A stretch of DNA of 5,604 nt from Paenibacillus sp. oral taxon 786 str. D14 (GTDB lineage: Bacteria; Bacillota; Bacilli; Paenibacillales; Paenibacillaceae): assembly GCF_000159955.1 (NCBI RefSeq), contig NZ_GG695989.1, positions 74,848 through 80,451 on the forward strand, in the 5' to 3' direction. Positions 4,356 through 5,604 of this stretch are shown one piece after another. The notes beneath the pieces are model-generated. The model was given only the letters and a program-made list of their open reading frames with translations. It made no database searches and was not told where the DNA came from. The number at the start of each line of letters is the position of its first letter. The first letter of the stretch is position 1. Position numbers and translations under genes: made by a program.

Positions 4356-5604
4356 GTGAATTTGATGTCCCCTTATTTCATTTCAGCCGCGGCACATTTG
4401 TTGAAGCAGACTATCAGGATCCGTTAATTGAGGATTATCGCAGCAATCCCTTGCTTGAGGCACTGCCGCCGATATGGGACGAGAAAACCGTTGTACAGAA
4501 ATTAGCTTCGAGACCGAAGTTTCATGCTTCTGAACGAGAGTTGCCCGTCCATCTTCGGTTACATTGCGTACAACGAATTTCTCGCGATTTCTTTCAACCA
4601 TTATCTCGGCATCTGGAGCTGGAGCAAAGCATTTCCCGACTGATTAGAGACGGTTATGTCGGCCGAAATCCGCTAACCCCGAATTATGCATTCCGAGCCC
4701 GTAAGGACGCATATGAGCTCATCATGAAAGGGAGTACAAGCGGATATCCAGTGAATACACCCACATCAGCCGGATTTGCTTTAGTGGGAATTTCGGGAAT
4801 CGGGAAGTCCAGCAGCTTGCTTCGAATCTTACAAATGTATCCGCAAGTGATTTTGCATCGGAAATATCAAGGCAAAGATATGCCTGCCCCCTATCAAATT
4901 GTGTGGTTAAAGATGGATTGCCCGCATGACGGTTCCATCAGAGGGCTCTGCCTGAATTTTTTGCTTGCGGTCGATAGTCTCGTTGGGACAAAGTACTACA
5001 AAAAGAATGTCACGAAAAATCCGGATGAATTGTTGCCGCTCATGGCGCAGGCTGCTGCTGTGCATTGTCTGGGGGTTCTTGTGATTGACGAAATCCAAAA
5101 CCTTCAGGAAGCCAAGGACGATCGCGCAGCTCAAATGCTTAACTTCTTCGTTCAATTGGTCAACACGATCGGGTTGCCAGTCATACTTGTCGGAACATAT
5201 AAGGCACTCCCTGCATTAAATGGAGAATTTCGAAACGCGCGGCGCAATAGCGGCCAAGGGGACGCTACGTGGCACCATTTTAAGAAAGATGAGGAATGGA
5301 CGTGGCTGCTGCAAGGTTTGTGGAAATATCAGTGGACAGACAAAAAGGCCGAACTGAATCAAGAGTTCATTGATATTATGTACGACGAATCCCAAGGCAT
5401 TTCCGACATTGCGATAAAACTGTTCATGCTGGCTCAATGGAGAACATTGGATAAAGGAATGGAGCAAATTACTCCGGAATTGATTCGTTCCGTTGCAAAG
5501 GATCGGCTGACATTGATTCGCCCGGCTCTCGAGGCGTTAAGGTCCGGGAAGAAAAAGCAAATTCAGAATTTCGCCGACATTTATTCCAGTGTGTCCATTG
5601 ACGA
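4352..5604 (+). CDS. tnsC: TnsC AAA+ ATPase transposition regulator (3' end outside window)
   Basis: TnsC is the ATP-dependent matchmaker that assembles on target DNA, receives the signal from the target selector and activates TnsAB; it also takes part in target immunity. The frame opens at ATG 4352, overlapping the tnsB stop as ATGA, and stays open for 417 codons to the window edge. Tn7 TnsC is about 555 residues, so roughly a quarter is probably missing. Walker A is GISGIGKS (residues 146-153, Lys152). Walker B is VLVIDEIQNL with Asp246 and Glu247. A sensor-1 type strand reads VGTYKA (about 280-285), and RNARR (294-298) is a candidate arginine-finger region. The first 145 residues are a family-type N-terminal extension before the ATPase core. 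AGGTG-like AGAGG (4346-4350) precedes the start closely, and coupling to tnsB probably drives translation. The missing C-terminal part is where contacts with TnsA are known in Tn7. Confidence 0.95.
   Translation, partial: MSEFDVPLFHFSRGTFVEADYQDPLIEDYRSNPLLEALPPIWDEKTVVQKLASRPKFHASERELPVHLRLHCVQRISRDFFQPLSRHLELEQSISRLIRDGYVGRNPLTPNYAFRARKDAYELIMKGSTSGYPVNTPTSAGFALVGISGIGKSSSLLRILQMYPQVILHRKYQGKDMPAPYQIVWLKMDCPHDGSIRGLCLNFLLAVDSLVGTKYYKKNVTKNPDELLPLMAQAAAVHCLGVLVIDEIQNLQEAKDDRAAQMLNFFVQLVNTIGLPVILVGTYKALPALNGEFRNARRNSGQGDATWHHFKKDEEWTWLLQGLWKYQWTDKKAELNQEFIDIMYDESQGISDIAIKLFMLAQWRTLDKGMEQITPELIRSVAKDRLTLIRPALEALRSGKKKQIQNFADIYSSVSID

Larger units (their letters stand above)
380..5604 (+). mobile_element. 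Tn7-like transposon, right-end portion (continues past the window)
   Basis: The element begins with TGT at 380, and its first AATAAAGT repeat starts at base 12 of the element, the same offset as I recall for the Tn7 right end (TGTGGGCGGAC then AATAAAGT). Inside are four TnsB-type repeats, two small control genes and tnsA-tnsB-tnsC in the Tn7 order, reading away from this end as in Tn7. The abrupt loss of the APH reading frame at this point supports a true junction. The left end, any target-selector genes and the cargo are outside the window. Presence of TnsA and complete catalytic residues in TnsA and TnsB argue for an active cut-and-paste element rather than a relic. Confidence 0.92.

Overview
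This window holds the terminal part of a Tn7-like transposon: one complete element end followed by the start of its core transposition operon. The element has landed inside a chromosomal aminoglycoside-phosphotransferase (APH)-family gene. The host is most likely a member of the Bacillota (Firmicutes), perhaps a Paenibacillus/Bacillus relative. The grounds are strong Shine-Dalgarno sites, frequent GTG/TTG starts, intermediate base composition by eye, and an APH remnant of a type I associate with that group. This assignment is an inference.

Layout. Bases 1-379 are flanking DNA carrying the C-terminal ~126 codons of an APH-family gene on the minus strand, cut off where the element begins. The element starts at 380 with TGT. 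Eleven bases inside the end begins a run of four 17-bp direct repeats (391-469, spacing 20-21 bp), close to the TnsB sites of the Tn7 right end in both sequence and position. Bases 470-572 are a short leader with a strong terminator-like hairpin and a possible 22-codon leader ORF. Next come an Xre-type repressor (573-920), a ~57-bp control region with operator-like repeats and a hairpin over a ribosome-binding site, and a small protein (978-1313) that resembles only the Mu-transposase C-terminal barrel of TnsB. The core operon follows: tnsA (1318-2145), tnsB (2142-4355) and tnsC (4352 to the window edge, incomplete). The two tns junctions are ATGA overlaps. No stretch over 300 bases lacks a gene.

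How the parts work together. TnsA (5'-strand cutting) and TnsB (3'-end cutting and joining) keep all expected catalytic residues at Tn7-like positions, so cut-and-paste movement is predicted. TnsC is the AAA+ ATPase that links the transposase to a target selector. No selector (TnsD/TniQ, TnsE or a CRISPR effector) lies in the window, so the targeting route is unknown. The xre gene and the stand-alone TnsB-barrel-like gene sit between the element end and tnsA, where Tn7 itself has tnsA almost directly. They look like an added control module for the transposase, and the barrel-only protein is the most unusual item here.
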